The notes beneath the pieces were generated by a model. It was not told the origin of the DNA. It did no database searches and worked only from the letters and a program-made list of their open reading frames with translations. From an uncultured Cohaesibacter sp. (GTDB taxonomy: Bacteria; Pseudomonadota; Alphaproteobacteria; Rhizobiales; Cohaesibacteraceae), in NCBI RefSeq assembly GCF_963666525.1, contig NZ_OY762905.1, positions 4,009,501 through 4,073,500 on the forward strand: DNA of 64,000 nt. Reading direction: 5' to 3'. Position 1 is the first letter of the stretch, and the number at the start of each line of letters is the position of its first letter. The translations under genes and the position numbers were made by a program. Positions 1 to 8,856 of the stretch are shown piece after piece.

Positions 1-173
1 AGCCCGTAGACCGTCTCGGTCGGCACGGCCACCAGTCCACCATCCGCAAGCAGCTTGCTGGCGCTCTGAAACCCCGGATCATCAGCAAGACCAGGGGCGG
101 GGGCGCCGGTTTGCGGGTCGATGTCGGTATGAAGCGGGCGCCACTGAGTTGCTGGTCGGGTCATTTTTTTCAT
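1..173 (-). CDS. Sua5/YrdC/TsaC-type L-threonylcarbamoyladenylate synthase, 5' part only
   Basis: Reverse-strand ORF from an ATG at 173 running off the window start; 57 full codons are visible. After a short leader it reads LLADGGLVAVPTETVYG, the N-terminal hallmark of the Sua5/YrdC/YwlC fold. The family makes threonylcarbamoyl-AMP from threonine, bicarbonate and ATP for the t6A modification of ANN-decoding tRNAs in the cytoplasm. A second in-frame ATG lies three codons downstream (164) and no clear ribosome site separates the two. Whether this is the long Sua5 form or the short TsaC form cannot be seen because the C-terminus is outside the window. Confidence 0.85.
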   Translation of the reverse strand, partial: MKKMTRPATQWRPLHTDIDPQTGAPAPGLADDPGFQSASKLLADGGLVAVPTETVYG

Positions 174-319
174 TCTGGCAATGGGCAAGAAACGGACAAG
201 GGGTGCGCTAGGGCTGCGCAGTTGGAAGTCTTTTAGTTGATGGAGCGCCCAAGGTCCAGTGTCCGTTTGCATGGCTGCTGTCGCGAACGGGCGGCGCGGG
301 CACTTCAGGGAAGCGGGCA

Positions 320-355
320 CAAAAGAGCCGCCGAAGGGTAGGCCCGTCGGCGGCT
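320..355 (-). terminator. Rho-independent terminator of the M16 peptidase pair
   Basis: Perfect 9-bp arms AGCCGCCGA / TCGGCGGCT (326-334 and 347-355). Read on the minus strand the hairpin is followed by a CTTTTG run. It lies about 70 bp after the stop of the 427-1965 gene. Confidence 0.75.
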
Positions 356-426
356 GGCGGTATCTGGCGTCTCGCCTGAACAGCGGCTCAGTGCTGGGGT
401 TCAGTTCAGAGGTTCAGTCGAGGCGC

Positions 427-1965
427 TCAGTTGGTCGCGACCTTGGCTGGTTTCTTGCCGCCATTGTCGTTGGCTGGGGTCGGAACTGCGCTCGGCTGCT
501 GGTCCGGGCTGATCGCTGCGTGCTTGATTTGTTGGCCGACTGTGATGATCAGCAACTTGGATGGATCCAGCAGTCGTTTGGCGACTCGCTTGGCGTCTTC
601 CATCGAGACACCCTCGATATAGCTGTTGCGCTTGTCGAAATAGTCGATCCCGAGGCCTTCTTCCTGAATGCCCACCAACTGACGGGAAATCTTGGAGGAG
701 CTGTCAAAACGCAGCGGATAGTTGCCGATGAGGAATTTCTTGGTGTCGGCCAGTTCTTCCTCGGTCGGGCCCTCGTTGCCGAGGCGCTGGATTTCCTGTT
801 TGACCAGCATCAGCGCCTGATCGGAGTTGCCGGTGCGCGTGGCCATTCCGCCTGCCAGAATCTGGGCGTGGTCATAATCGCTGAGATAGCTGTAGACGCT
901 GTAGGCAAGGCCGCGCTTCTCGCGGATTTCTTCATAGAGGCGCGAGGAGAAGGAGCCGCCGCCAAGAATATGATTGACCAGATAGGCGGCGTAGAAGTCC
1001 TTGTCGTTACGTTTGATGCCAGGCATCATGAAGCTGATCGAGGTTTGAGGAGTGGCAAAATCAACATGTTGCTCACCGGTCGTGGCAATGGTCGCGTCTG
1101 AAATCGGTGCAAGGGTGCCAGTTTCGGGAAGCGGAGCGAAGACCTGGTCGAGCATGGCCTTGAGACTGTCGGCATCGATGGCGCCCACCACACCGATGAA
1201 CAGACCGTCACGGGTCATGATATTCTTGTGCATGGCGGTAATGTCGTCCCGCGTGACATTGGCAAGCGAGGCTTCGGAGCCGTCGCTGTCAAGGCCGTAG
1301 GGGTGATCCGGAAAGGCAGCTTCGCGCATCGCCCGTCCGGCGATGGAGTCAGGGTCGGTCAATTTGCGCTTGGCCGAGACAATCCACTGGGCCCGCATGC
1401 GTTCAATCGGCTCGGCATCGAAATGCGGTGATTGCAGCGACTTGCTCAACAGGTCGAAGGCGATCTGTCGGTTCGGCGTCAGTGTGCGCAGCGAACCATA
1501 GAAACGGTCGCGGCTCGCGCTGAAGCTGAGCTTGATGGCGTTGTCTTCAAGGGCGGTCTGAAAGGTCGGGCTGTCCATGTCGCCAGCTCCTTCGTCAAGC
1601 AGACTGGTCAGCATGGAAACCGTGCCTTCCTTGCCCAGGGTATCCTGGGCAGACCCGCCGGTAAAGGAAAAGTCCACGGCTATGATCGGCACTGTGTGGT
1701 CTTCCACCAGCCATGCCTCGATGCCTTTGTCACTGACAACGCGCTGGATTTCCGTGGCGCGTGCCTGACCCCAGCTGAACAGAACAAAAAGGCTGGCAAA
1801 AAGCCCCAGCAGAATGACGAGTGCGCGAGCGGTGCCTTCGGTCTGGTTGGCAAGGGCTTGAGCCCGGGCTGGACGATTGTGCATGGTGGCGTCCTTGGCT
1901 GTCTGGTGGATCGGTGCGCGACTGGTCTGGATCTGGCGCATGGGCATTGCCTGTCGTCTGGTCAT
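427..1965 (-). CDS. M16 family peptidase-like protein, non-catalytic subunit (512 aa)
   Basis: M16 (pitrilysin/insulinase fold) protein with an N-terminal hydrophobic segment (about residues 45-70), so probably periplasmic or membrane-anchored. The first M16 domain lacks the zinc motif: where HFLEH is expected it reads SMLTSLLDEG. The second domain keeps the SSRLYEEIREKRGLAYSVYS stretch that carries the Arg/Tyr substrate-binding pair of this subunit type. Known two-subunit bacterial M16B enzymes combine one HxxEH subunit with one Arg/Tyr subunit; the upstream gene supplies the HxxEH. Start ATG 1965 has AGGAGG 7 nt upstream, and the gap to the upstream stop is 11 bp, so the two are co-transcribed. 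Internal ATGs exist but have poorer sites. Confidence 0.88.
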   Translation of the reverse strand: MTRRQAMPMRQIQTSRAPIHQTAKDATMHNRPARAQALANQTEGTARALVILLGLFASLFVLFSWGQARATEIQRVVSDKGIEAWLVEDHTVPIIAVDFSFTGGSAQDTLGKEGTVSMLTSLLDEGAGDMDSPTFQTALEDNAIKLSFSASRDRFYGSLRTLTPNRQIAFDLLSKSLQSPHFDAEPIERMRAQWIVSAKRKLTDPDSIAGRAMREAAFPDHPYGLDSDGSEASLANVTRDDITAMHKNIMTRDGLFIGVVGAIDADSLKAMLDQVFAPLPETGTLAPISDATIATTGEQHVDFATPQTSISFMMPGIKRNDKDFYAAYLVNHILGGGSFSSRLYEEIREKRGLAYSVYSYLSDYDHAQILAGGMATRTGNSDQALMLVKQEIQRLGNEGPTEEELADTKKFLIGNYPLRFDSSSKISRQLVGIQEEGLGIDYFDKRNSYIEGVSMEDAKRVAKRLLDPSKLLIITVGQQIKHAAISPDQQPSAVPTPANDNGGKKPAKVATN

Positions 1966-1976
1966 CTCGATCCTCC

Positions 1977-3698
1977 TTACTGCTTGACTTCAGTGCTTGG
2001 TGCTTCAGCCTTGGGTGCTTCAGCATTTGGGGAAGCGGGGGTCTTGGTGGCACCCGTTGCAGGTTTCGGCTTTGGCTGCCCCTGCGGACGGGACTGCGGA
2101 TTTGGCACTTTCTGCGATACCCTGGGGGCATCCTTGGGTTGGCTCATCTCGCGTGCCTTGGGGATCGGCTGGTTTTCGCCGGGGGCGCATTCGGTGACTT
2201 TCCCGGTCGGACCGGCGCTGACGCCAGGCGGGAGCAGGTAGCCGGTGACAGACCTGTTTTCCTGCAGATATTCCGCGGCAACGGCCACCACCTGTTCAGG
2301 CGTGACGGCGGCCAGATGTTCTGGCCACTTGCGCAGCGCGTCGAGATCCTGCCCGGTGGCAAGTGGCGTGCCGACGATTCTGGCCAGAGAAGCCTGATTG
2401 TCCTGGGCATAGAAGGTCTGGGCCAGAATGGCGCGCTTGGCTCGTGCGACTTCTTCCTCGCTCACCCCTTCCTTGATGATCTTGTCGATTTCGCCCTTGA
2501 TGCCGGTGAGTACATCATCAACGGACTTGCCGGCCGCCGGAATGCCGTAGAACATCATGTCCGTATCATCAAGCGTGGTGCTCTGGTAATAGGCGCCGGC
2601 AGAGGTGGCGATCTTGTTGTCCATCACGAGGCTTTTATAAAGACGCGAGTTTGGCCCCGACCCGAGAATATAGGTGAGCAGGTCGAGCGCCTCGGCCTCG
2701 CCGTCCTTGGCGGTGTGATCCGATGGGACCATGTAGGCGCGGCGGACGCTGGGCTGGTTGACCCGTTCGTCGGTGAGTGTCAGTGTGCGGGCAGTGCGCT
2801 GCGGCGGCTCCTGGGGGCGAAGCCGTGCCTTCGGTTCGGCCCGGCGCACAACCTTGCCATAGGTTTCCTTGGCCATCGCCCGGACCTCGTCCTCGTTGAT
2901 GTCCCCGGCGACGATCAGGATGGCATTGTTGGGCGTGTAGAATTCATTATACCAGTCGATGGCGTCCTGACGGTCCAGCTGCTCCATCTCGTGTTCCCAG
3001 CCAATCACCGGAATGCCATACGGATGATTTCGGTAGAGCGCCGCATCAAGGGATTCGCTCAGCAGCGAACTTGGATCCGTGTCGATCCGCATGGCGCGTT
3101 CTTCCAGAATGACCTTCAGTTCCGGTTTGACCTGTTCGTCCGTGAGCTGAAGATTGGCCATGCGGTCCGCTTCAAGCTCCATCATCAGTTTGAGGTGCTG
3201 CTTGGCGACGCGCTGGTAATAGGCGGTGTAGTCCTGAGTGGTGAAAGCATTTTCCTCGCCGCCCAGTGAGGCCACGATCTTGGAAAACTCTCCATCCGGG
3301 TGGGCCTTCGTGCCCTTGAACATCAGATGCTCGAGAAAATGGGCAATGCCCGAGACGCCCGGCTTCTCGTCAGCGGCACCAGCCCGGTACCAGACCATGT
3401 GGGTGACGACTGGTGCGCGATGATCGGGAATGACCACAACCTGCATGCCGTTCTCGAGATTGAAGGTGGAGAAGTTGGTTCCGAATTGTGGCAACTCCGC
3501 AAGACTGGCACCCATCGCCTGCCCAAGAGCGCTCACCTTGGCCGGAGCGCCGGCCACCGGCTGGGCGCGACCTGAGGGCTGGGTGGCACTTTGGCTAGCC
3601 AGCGCGGCGGAACCGCCGCCAAGCAGGCTGCCAGCCATCAGCATGATCATCACGGAGCGATGGATCGAGCGGTCAATCGAGAGAACCTGTCTTCGCAT
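1977..3698 (-). CDS. M16 family zinc peptidase, catalytic subunit (573 aa)
   Basis: Two-domain M16B peptidase with an N-terminal signal segment (about residues 15-36). The inverted zinc motif HFLEH is at residues 120-124, and VILEE near 196-200 supplies the third zinc ligand about 76 residues later, as in the family. The C-terminal 60 residues are Pro/Ala/Lys-rich low complexity (PKPKPATGATKTPASP), which is unusual and may be a flexible tail. It is the first gene of a two-gene operon with the non-catalytic partner, so the likely product is a periplasmic heterodimer degrading peptides. The physiological substrate is unknown. ATG 3698 is preceded by CTGGAG. Confidence 0.92.
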   Translation of the reverse strand: MRRQVLSIDRSIHRSVMIMLMAGSLLGGGSAALASQSATQPSGRAQPVAGAPAKVSALGQAMGASLAELPQFGTNFSTFNLENGMQVVVIPDHRAPVVTHMVWYRAGAADEKPGVSGIAHFLEHLMFKGTKAHPDGEFSKIVASLGGEENAFTTQDYTAYYQRVAKQHLKLMMELEADRMANLQLTDEQVKPELKVILEERAMRIDTDPSSLLSESLDAALYRNHPYGIPVIGWEHEMEQLDRQDAIDWYNEFYTPNNAILIVAGDINEDEVRAMAKETYGKVVRRAEPKARLRPQEPPQRTARTLTLTDERVNQPSVRRAYMVPSDHTAKDGEAEALDLLTYILGSGPNSRLYKSLVMDNKIATSAGAYYQSTTLDDTDMMFYGIPAAGKSVDDVLTGIKGEIDKIIKEGVSEEEVARAKRAILAQTFYAQDNQASLARIVGTPLATGQDLDALRKWPEHLAAVTPEQVVAVAAEYLQENRSVTGYLLPPGVSAGPTGKVTECAPGENQPIPKAREMSQPKDAPRVSQKVPNPQSRPQGQPKPKPATGATKTPASPNAEAPKAEAPSTEVKQ

Positions 3699-4353
3699 TC
3701 AAATCTCCAGTCTTTCTATTGGTCTGCAAGCATTCGGTCTGCAGGGCGTTTTGCCAGAACGCCCACTCTTGCCATGAAACTCTTGCCAACTGCTAAATCA
3801 AAGTTACGGCAAAGCTGTGGCAGCTATCGGCCGGGCGCCCGAATCTGGCCCTGATCCCAAACCGGGCCAGTACCGTCTGCTTTTGGCTTACACCGGCCAA
3901 TGCCGCATCGCAGTCAAATTGGATGCATTATAAGTTAGAGGGGAAATATGGCCGTCCCAAATGAAAAGTTGGTAAGGCTCGGAAGCTGCGAGCAAATCGG
4001 CGCATGCTGCGCCACAAAAAGTAGTAAGTCTTTTTGATGCCTCTGCGAAGGAGCTGCGACAGGGAGCAGGACAGAATCTCCGGACAAAGAGATTCTTCAT
4101 CGCCTGTCGGGCCTATCCAATGGGCTCCAAAACAGGGAGAAACACACAGGTTTTTGCGACTTTCGTATTGATACGAATGGGAAAAATCCCGCTCAAAAAT
4201 ACGTGAGGGGGTGAAATATCCGAGATTTCCACGTCGTTTTGCACCCGCGAAGAGCTTTTGCCATGCCTCATTGGGCAAACTAATGGAGGATATTTTGCCC
4301 TCATTTGCAATTTCTCTAAGGATTACAGGTATATGACTTAGGGATATGCTGGC
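3699..4353. other. Intergenic region, divergent promoters
   Basis: About 650 bp between the divergent M16 pair and the F0 operon. Several short open frames on the minus strand (for example 3928-4524) have no ribosome sites or recognisable domains. Apart from a directly repeated TGCAGACC in the M16 leader (minus strand, near 3720-3750) and the atpI promoter, nothing is seen. Confidence 0.5.
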
Positions 4354-4382
4354 TTGACACCCCAACTGGCCCCGATTAAGGT
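4354..4382 (+). promoter_or_regulatory. Sigma-70 promoter of the F0 operon
   Basis: TTGACA (4354-4359), 17-bp spacer, TAAGGT (4377-4382), 35 bp before the atpI start. The -35 is consensus and the spacing ideal, so this is the most convincing promoter in the window by inspection. Confidence 0.65.
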
Positions 4383-4417
4383 GCGCCCGTCTTCGACAGT
4401 TGCAGGGGCTCAAAGGG

Positions 4418-4774
4418 ATGACCGGTGAAAAGAAAGCGGAAACTCCGGAGACCACCAGGCAACGGGGCGGAGAGCCGGAGCTGGACACGCGCCGGGATTC
4501 CTTGGACGCTGAACTTGCCCGCATTCGGCAGGATCAGGCGACAAAGGACCGGAAGAGCCAGTCCCGCGATAACAACAATGGTCTTGCAATGGCATGGCGA
4601 CTTGGGTCCGAATTTGTCGCAGGAGTACTTGTTGGGACAGCCATCGGCTGGCTGATTGATGAATGGCTGGGCGTGAGGCCGTGGGGGATGATCATCTTCC
4701 TGCTGCTCGGGTTCATGGCCGGAATGCTGAATTTGCTGCGCTCGGCGGGCAAGTTGCCGCCTCCGGGGGCTTGA
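4418..4774 (+). CDS. atpI: ATP synthase protein I (AtpI)
   Basis: 118 aa. A charged N-terminal half (about residues 1-50, many Arg/Glu/Gln) is followed by two hydrophobic segments (about 57-78 and 85-107) with the Gly-rich spacing of AtpI: FVAGVLVGTAIGWLIDEWLG and GMIIFLLLGFMAGM. AtpI is a small inner-membrane protein encoded ahead of F0 and thought to help assemble the c-ring. ATG 4418 is chosen over the in-frame TTG at 4400 because an AGGGG sequence lies at a usable distance and homologues start near here. First gene of the F0 operon. Confidence 0.9.
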   Translation: MTGEKKAETPETTRQRGGEPELDTRRDSLDAELARIRQDQATKDRKSQSRDNNNGLAMAWRLGSEFVAGVLVGTAIGWLIDEWLGVRPWGMIIFLLLGFMAGMLNLLRSAGKLPPPGA

Positions 4775-4919
4775 TTTAAACGAACTGTGACTTGCCATGA
4801 GCGATAATCGCGGGTAAGGACGCATTTGAGAATTTAACACCAGTCTGTCGAATACGGTTACGCGCCAAAAGCGCACCGGGGCAGCTCTGGATGACCAGGT
4901 TGATTGAGAGGGCAAACGA

Positions 4920-5681
4920 GTGACCGATCCCGCCGTTGATCCGATTCATCAGTTCCAGATCCATGATATATTCACTCTGGGCGAAGTCGGTGGTGTGAAG
5001 TTCGCGATGACGAACTCCGCAATGTTCATGATCGCAATTGTCGTTCTGATTTCCGCGTTCCTGATTCTTTCGACTTCCGGCCGCGGCCTCGTGCCGACCC
5101 GCTGGCAGTCCGCAGCCGAATTGATGTATGAGCTGGTTGCCAGCACACTGCGCAATTCTGCCGGAACGGAAGGCATGCGCTTCTTCCCGTTCGTCTTCTC
5201 GATTTTCGCTTTCGTTCTGACAGCGAACGTTCTTGGGCTGGTGCCCTATTTCATGACTGTTACCAGTCATCTGGTGATCACCGCGGCGCTGGCGTTGCTC
5301 GTCATCTTCACTGTGATCGTCTATGGCCTAATGCGCAACGGACTTGGCTTCTTCAAGCTCTTCCTGCCATCCGGATTGCCTGTGGCAATCGCGCCGTTTA
5401 TCGCCATTATCGAAGTGCTATCCTTCCTGTCTCGTCCGGTTTCTCTCTCTTTGCGTCTGTTCGGTAACATGCTTGCCGGTCATATCGTGCTGAAAGTGTT
5501 CGCCGGCTTTATCGTCACCTTGACGGCGGCAGGTGTAGGGGGCTGGTTTGCTGGCGTTCTTCCGCTCGGTATGACCGTTGCCCTGACTGCACTGGAAACT
5601 CTGGTCGCAGTATTGCAGGCCTATGTATTCACGATCCTGACCTGTGTTTATCTGAACGACGCAATTCACCCGTCACACTGA
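4920..5681 (+). CDS. atpB: F0F1 ATP synthase subunit a
   Basis: 253 aa polytopic inner-membrane protein forming the proton half-channels of F0. The signature [14 protein letters not shown] is at about residues 175-187, with the essential arginine at R179 (equivalent to R210 of E. coli subunit a). Length and helix pattern fit the alphaproteobacterial family. The start is GTG 4920, preceded by GAGAGG; no ATG fits the N-terminus. The 145-bp gap after atpI carries no gene. Confidence 0.97.
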   Translation: MTDPAVDPIHQFQIHDIFTLGEVGGVKFAMTNSAMFMIAIVVLISAFLILSTSGRGLVPTRWQSAAELMYELVASTLRNSAGTEGMRFFPFVFSIFAFVLTANVLGLVPYFMTVTSHLVITAALALLVIFTVIVYGLMRNGLGFFKLFLPSGLPVAIAPFIAIIEVLSFLSRPVSLSLRLFGNMLAGHIVLKVFAGFIVTLTAAGVGGWFAGVLPLGMTVALTALETLVAVLQAYVFTILTCVYLNDAIHPSH

Positions 5682-5764
5682 TAAGGCTTCGGGCTCGTCT
5701 GAATGAGTTCAAACCAACATTAACCCAACTCAAATTCTGATTGAATGAAACAGGAGAATTTACA

Positions 5765-5992
5765 ATGGATGCAGAAGCAGCAAAGCTGATTGGTGCTGGT
5801 ATCGCTTGTATTGGTATGGCTGGCGCCGGTATCGGTGTTGGTACCATCTTCGGCAACTATCTGACCGGTGCTCTTCGCAACCCGTCTGCAGCAGCCTCTC
5901 AGTTCACCAACGCTCTGGTTGGCGCAGCGCTTGCAGAAGGTCTTGGCATCTTCTCTCTCGTCGTTGCCTTCCTGCTGATGTTCGTTGTCTAA
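5765..5992 (+). CDS. atpE: F0F1 ATP synthase subunit c
   Basis: 75 aa helical hairpin that makes the rotor ring. Helix 1 is Gly/Ala-rich ([16 protein letters not shown]), the polar loop is RNP (residues 38-40), and the proton-carrying carboxylate of helix 2 is E58 in [13 protein letters not shown] 5765 has AGGAGA at good spacing; an in-frame TTG at 5741 would add eight residues unlike known c subunits. The Glu and the glycine pattern fit an H+-type ring rather than a Na+-type ring, although the N-terminal sites cannot be judged with certainty. Confidence 0.97.
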   Translation: MDAEAAKLIGAGIACIGMAGAGIGVGTIFGNYLTGALRNPSAAASQFTNALVGAALAEGLGIFSLVVAFLLMFVV

Positions 5993-6365
5993 TACTGATT
6001 GTCTGTCCTTGGGGACAGGATCAGGCAACGGATAGTTTCAAGGTCTCAGTTACCGCCTTGAACTCTTCAGTGCATTGGAATTTGAAGCGGGCCGACTGTC
6101 GGTCTGCCCCTTCTGCCTTTGAAGAGCAACAACGATCACCCGCGCTTGTCTCAAGCCATGCCGGGCCTCCCTTCTTGTAAAGGGCGGGCTCTGGACGCCG
6201 GAGGCAGCGATAGGAATTGGACAGGGCGTTTCTTCGGAGCCCCCTGCTGATACCCTCGGGGCTAACAGGAATGGCCATGCGATGTCGGCCTTTGGCTGGC
6301 GCATCGAAAGCCAAGCCGATAGCTAGATCGTCAAGCGGGTCTGACTTTATGATTTGGAGATGACG
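5993..6365 (+). other. 373-bp spacer between atpE and atpB' with several hairpins
   Basis: No gene. Potential RNA stems: CTGTCC/GGACAG (6003-6018); AGCCCC/GGGGCT in the 6238-6263 stretch; and CGATG/CATCG with an inner GGCC/GGC pairing near 6280-6306. None is followed by a U run, so they look like processing or stability elements rather than terminators. Confidence 0.5.
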
Positions 6366-6923
6366 ATGGCGCAACAGCAGATCGATGCGCATACGGAAGT
6401 AGCCGGTCACGGCGGAGGAGAAGGCGGGCATTCATCATTCCCTCCTTTTGATCCATCGACTTTTGGGTCTCAGCTTCTGTGGTTGGCCATCACCTTCGGG
6501 CTGCTTTATTACATTATGTCCAAGGTGGCTTTGCCTCAGATTGCCAACATTCTGGAAGTGCGCCGTGATCGCATCGCCAGTGACCTTGGCGAGGCAGAGC
6601 GCTTGAAGCGGGAGACGGATGAAGCGATTGCTTCCTATGAAGAGTCTCTGGCTGAAGCACGCCAGAAGGCACACGGCATCGCACATACTGCCCGTGAGGA
6701 AGCAAAGTCTCATATCGAAGCCGAACTGGCCAAGGTTGAGGCGGACGTGGCCAGCCAGATTGCCGCTGCGGACAAGAAGATTGCAGCCGTCAAGAACGCC
6801 GCCATGGGCGAAGTTGACGCGATTGCAACGAGCACCACCTCAGCCATTCTGGAGCACATTCTCGGCTCCAGCGTCACTGAGAAGGAAGTTGCCGCCGCCG
6901 TGTCCACGGTCAAGGCAAACTAG
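6366..6923 (+). CDS. F0F1 ATP synthase subunit b'
   Basis: 185 aa. A Gly/His-rich N-terminus (GHGGGEGGHSS) is followed by one membrane helix (about residues 36-55, LLWLAITFGLLYYIMSKVAL) and a long charged coiled coil (ILEVRRDRIASDLGEAERLK onward) typical of the peripheral stalk. Having two divergent b-type genes (b' then b) is usual for Alphaproteobacteria, where b and b' pair as a heterodimer. ATG 6366 is chosen because GGAG lies 6 nt upstream; the ATG at 6360 directly abuts that site. Confidence 0.93.
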   Translation: MAQQQIDAHTEVAGHGGGEGGHSSFPPFDPSTFGSQLLWLAITFGLLYYIMSKVALPQIANILEVRRDRIASDLGEAERLKRETDEAIASYEESLAEARQKAHGIAHTAREEAKSHIEAELAKVEADVASQIAAADKKIAAVKNAAMGEVDAIATSTTSAILEHILGSSVTEKEVAAAVSTVKAN

Positions 6924-6935
6924 AGGGAGAGCCTG

Positions 6936-7418
6936 ATGGGTACGAATACGCTATGGGCCTTTATCGGTCTCCTCATCTTTGTCGGCATCATCCTGAAAAT
7001 GGGTGTTCCCGCAACGATTGCTGCGGCTCTGGACAAGCGCGCCAAGGCCATTGAAGACGAACTGGATCAGGCACGCCGCCTGCGGGAAGAGGCTCAGGCC
7101 CTTCTGGCTGAATATCAGCGCAAGGCGCGTGAAGCCGAGAGTGAAGCGGAAGAAATCGTGATGCTTGCCAAGCGCGAAGCAGAAGCGATGGAGAAAGAGG
7201 CTCAGGTCAAGATCACCGACTTCGTGGCTCGCCGCACCAAGCTCGCAGAAGACAAGATTGCCCAGGCCGAAGCCAGTGCCCTCAGCGAAGTCAAGGGTGC
7301 TGCCACTGATCTGGCCATCAAGGCTGCCGAGAAGATACTAACCAAGAAGATGGAAGGCAAGGCTGGCAAGGACCTGCTGAAGGCATCCATCGCCGAGGTC
7401 GGAACCAAGCTGCACTAG
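6936..7418 (+). CDS. atpF: F0F1 ATP synthase subunit b
   Basis: 160 aa. The N-terminal membrane helix (about residues 5-25, LWAFIGLLIFVGIILKMGV) is followed by a long coiled coil rich in Glu, Arg and Ala (LDKRAKAIEDELDQARRLRE) and a short C-terminal domain that binds F1 via delta. GGGAG lies just upstream of the ATG. The gap to b' is 12 bp and a terminator follows, so this is the last F0 gene. The F1 genes are not in the window, as expected for the split arrangement. Confidence 0.95.
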   Translation: MGTNTLWAFIGLLIFVGIILKMGVPATIAAALDKRAKAIEDELDQARRLREEAQALLAEYQRKAREAESEAEEIVMLAKREAEAMEKEAQVKITDFVARRTKLAEDKIAQAEASALSEVKGAATDLAIKAAEKILTKKMEGKAGKDLLKASIAEVGTKLH

Positions 7419-7450
7419 TCTGGTTTACTGGACAGGACACAGGAATTCAG

Positions 7451-7484
7451 AAGCCGTGGCATCAAATGCTGCGGCTTTTTTGTT
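7451..7484 (+). terminator. Terminator of the F0 operon
   Basis: AAGCCGTGGCAT / ATGCTGCGGCTT arms with a CAA loop and a following T6 run, 33 bp after the atpF stop. Two central mismatched pairs are tolerated. Confidence 0.85.
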
Positions 7485-7556
7485 GGACAAGACAGCATTA
7501 TCGTTCGAGAGTCACTTGCCCGCAGACGTCGATTGAGCACCAGACACTTCCCGACC

Positions 7557-8320
7557 TTAGAGGCCGGTGCCCAGGAGCCATGAGATGCCTGTCTTCAGAC
7601 CGACACAGCAGACATTGGCAAAGACACCATCAGAGAGCTGAAGGATGTCTCTGTGCAGGTCCTTGTCCTGAAGGCGTTTGCCAAGGGCTGGCGGCTCATC
7701 TCTGAGCCAGATGATCAAGGTGGTATCGGGTTCATAGTTCTTCGCGGCCTTGCGCAATACGGCCGCTTCACCTCTCGCTCCACTTCCTGCAGACTGATGC
7801 TGAAGGGGCGATAGCTCTCGATAATCACTCCCACTCGCGACAGCTCCCGGTCGTGCCGGACAAGGTCGGCGCCCTGACGTGGGTTCATCGCACGCGTGAT
7901 TTCCAGATAGCCTTCCCGGTCGGGCGAAATATGGGGTTGGTTGGAGAACAAACGGTACATGGCGTCGAAGCTGCAGCCGTTGGCAGTCTTGGGGTTACCA
8001 CTGCCGGTCCGTGTGGCGCAGACCTCAAGAGTGGAATCCCAGTGCCGCATGTCGCCGCTGATGTGCTTGCCGAAAAGCAGCAACGGGAGCCACTCATCGA
8101 CATGCTTGGCTCCCGGTCCGCTATGGGATGATGAAGGATGCTGTTGGACGAAATAGGGCCGTTCGTTGGCCAATGCCCGATCAAAGGTTTGTATTCTGAG
8201 GCCTTCCTCCCAGAAAAGCGCCTCAAAATCGCAGATATTGAGCCAGTCGGTCAAGGCAGGGTCAGATGGACTTTCATAAATCATGCGACTTGCTTCCAAG
8301 AATCGTTTGATCTTATCCAT
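7557..8320 (-). pseudogene. Unrecognised gene, apparently split by a frameshift near 7765
   Basis: The minus-strand frame from ATG 8320 reads a plausible soluble protein for about 183 residues (MDKIKRFLEASRMIYESPS onward; Trp, His and acidic residues throughout). Near 7765 it runs into a low-quality Arg/Pro tail and stops. In the next frame, at the same point, good protein resumes (EAAVLRKAAKNYEPDTTLI) and continues about 70 residues to a TAA at 7557. Joining the frames at GAGGTGAAG gives one continuous protein of about 253 aa. No domain was recognised and no strong ribosome site precedes 8320. It may be a genuine pseudogene, a programmed shift or a sequencing error. Confidence 0.5.
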
Positions 8321-8856
8321 ATTTCATAAATATTGAGCCGAACTGCGGAAGAAAAATCAACTCACTTACGCCGAAAGCGTGCGGGATGCGTGGTGTCACT
8401 TTTGGAGATACTTGAAAATACTTCAGTATTGGCCAAACGAATACAACAGCACCTGCGGTGCTTCGTAGGCCGACATAAGCTTGCGGCATTTTCGTGTATT
8501 TATGACGACACTGATCCAGTGCCCGCATGGGGAAGTAAAAGAGTGGTTTGCACCAGCAAACTAGGGCGGCGCAAAACCGGTCATGGATGTGTCTCGAAGC
8601 GGACCGGACGAAGCCCTTGGAAATCGATCCATTGGCTGGTACATCGTAGCGGTGAATGAAAAATGTCTTTAGTAACAAGGTTGCTATCAAGCGTTGACAA
8701 GCATTTTTCAATCATCGATTGTGAATATGACCAACTAGGCACCGACGCCCACCACCGGACCAAAGCAACACGCCATACACCCGGGTGTCGATGTACAGAT
8801 GCGGCCATGTGAGATGTGTACCTTGAGACAGCAAGGCAAGACCTGGTTGAAATACG
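8321..8856. other. Intergenic region without recognised gene
   Basis: About 535 bp. Overlapping open frames on both strands (8313-8711 minus, 8333-8659 plus) give compositionally odd proteins without ribosome sites. A TTGACA at about 8695 could be the -35 of the TetR gene, but no good -10 at the right spacing was found. Confidence 0.4.

Noticed and set aside
1821-3269. 482-codon plus-strand open frame
   Set aside because: Antisense to the catalytic M16 gene, with Gly/Arg/Leu-biased composition and no motif.
3928-4524. 198-codon minus-strand frame in the M16/atpI intergenic region
   Set aside because: Overlaps the atpI promoter and start; Ser/Arg-rich without a recognisable fold.
8313-8711. 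132-codon minus-strand frame
   Set aside because: Poor composition, no ribosome site; left as intergenic.
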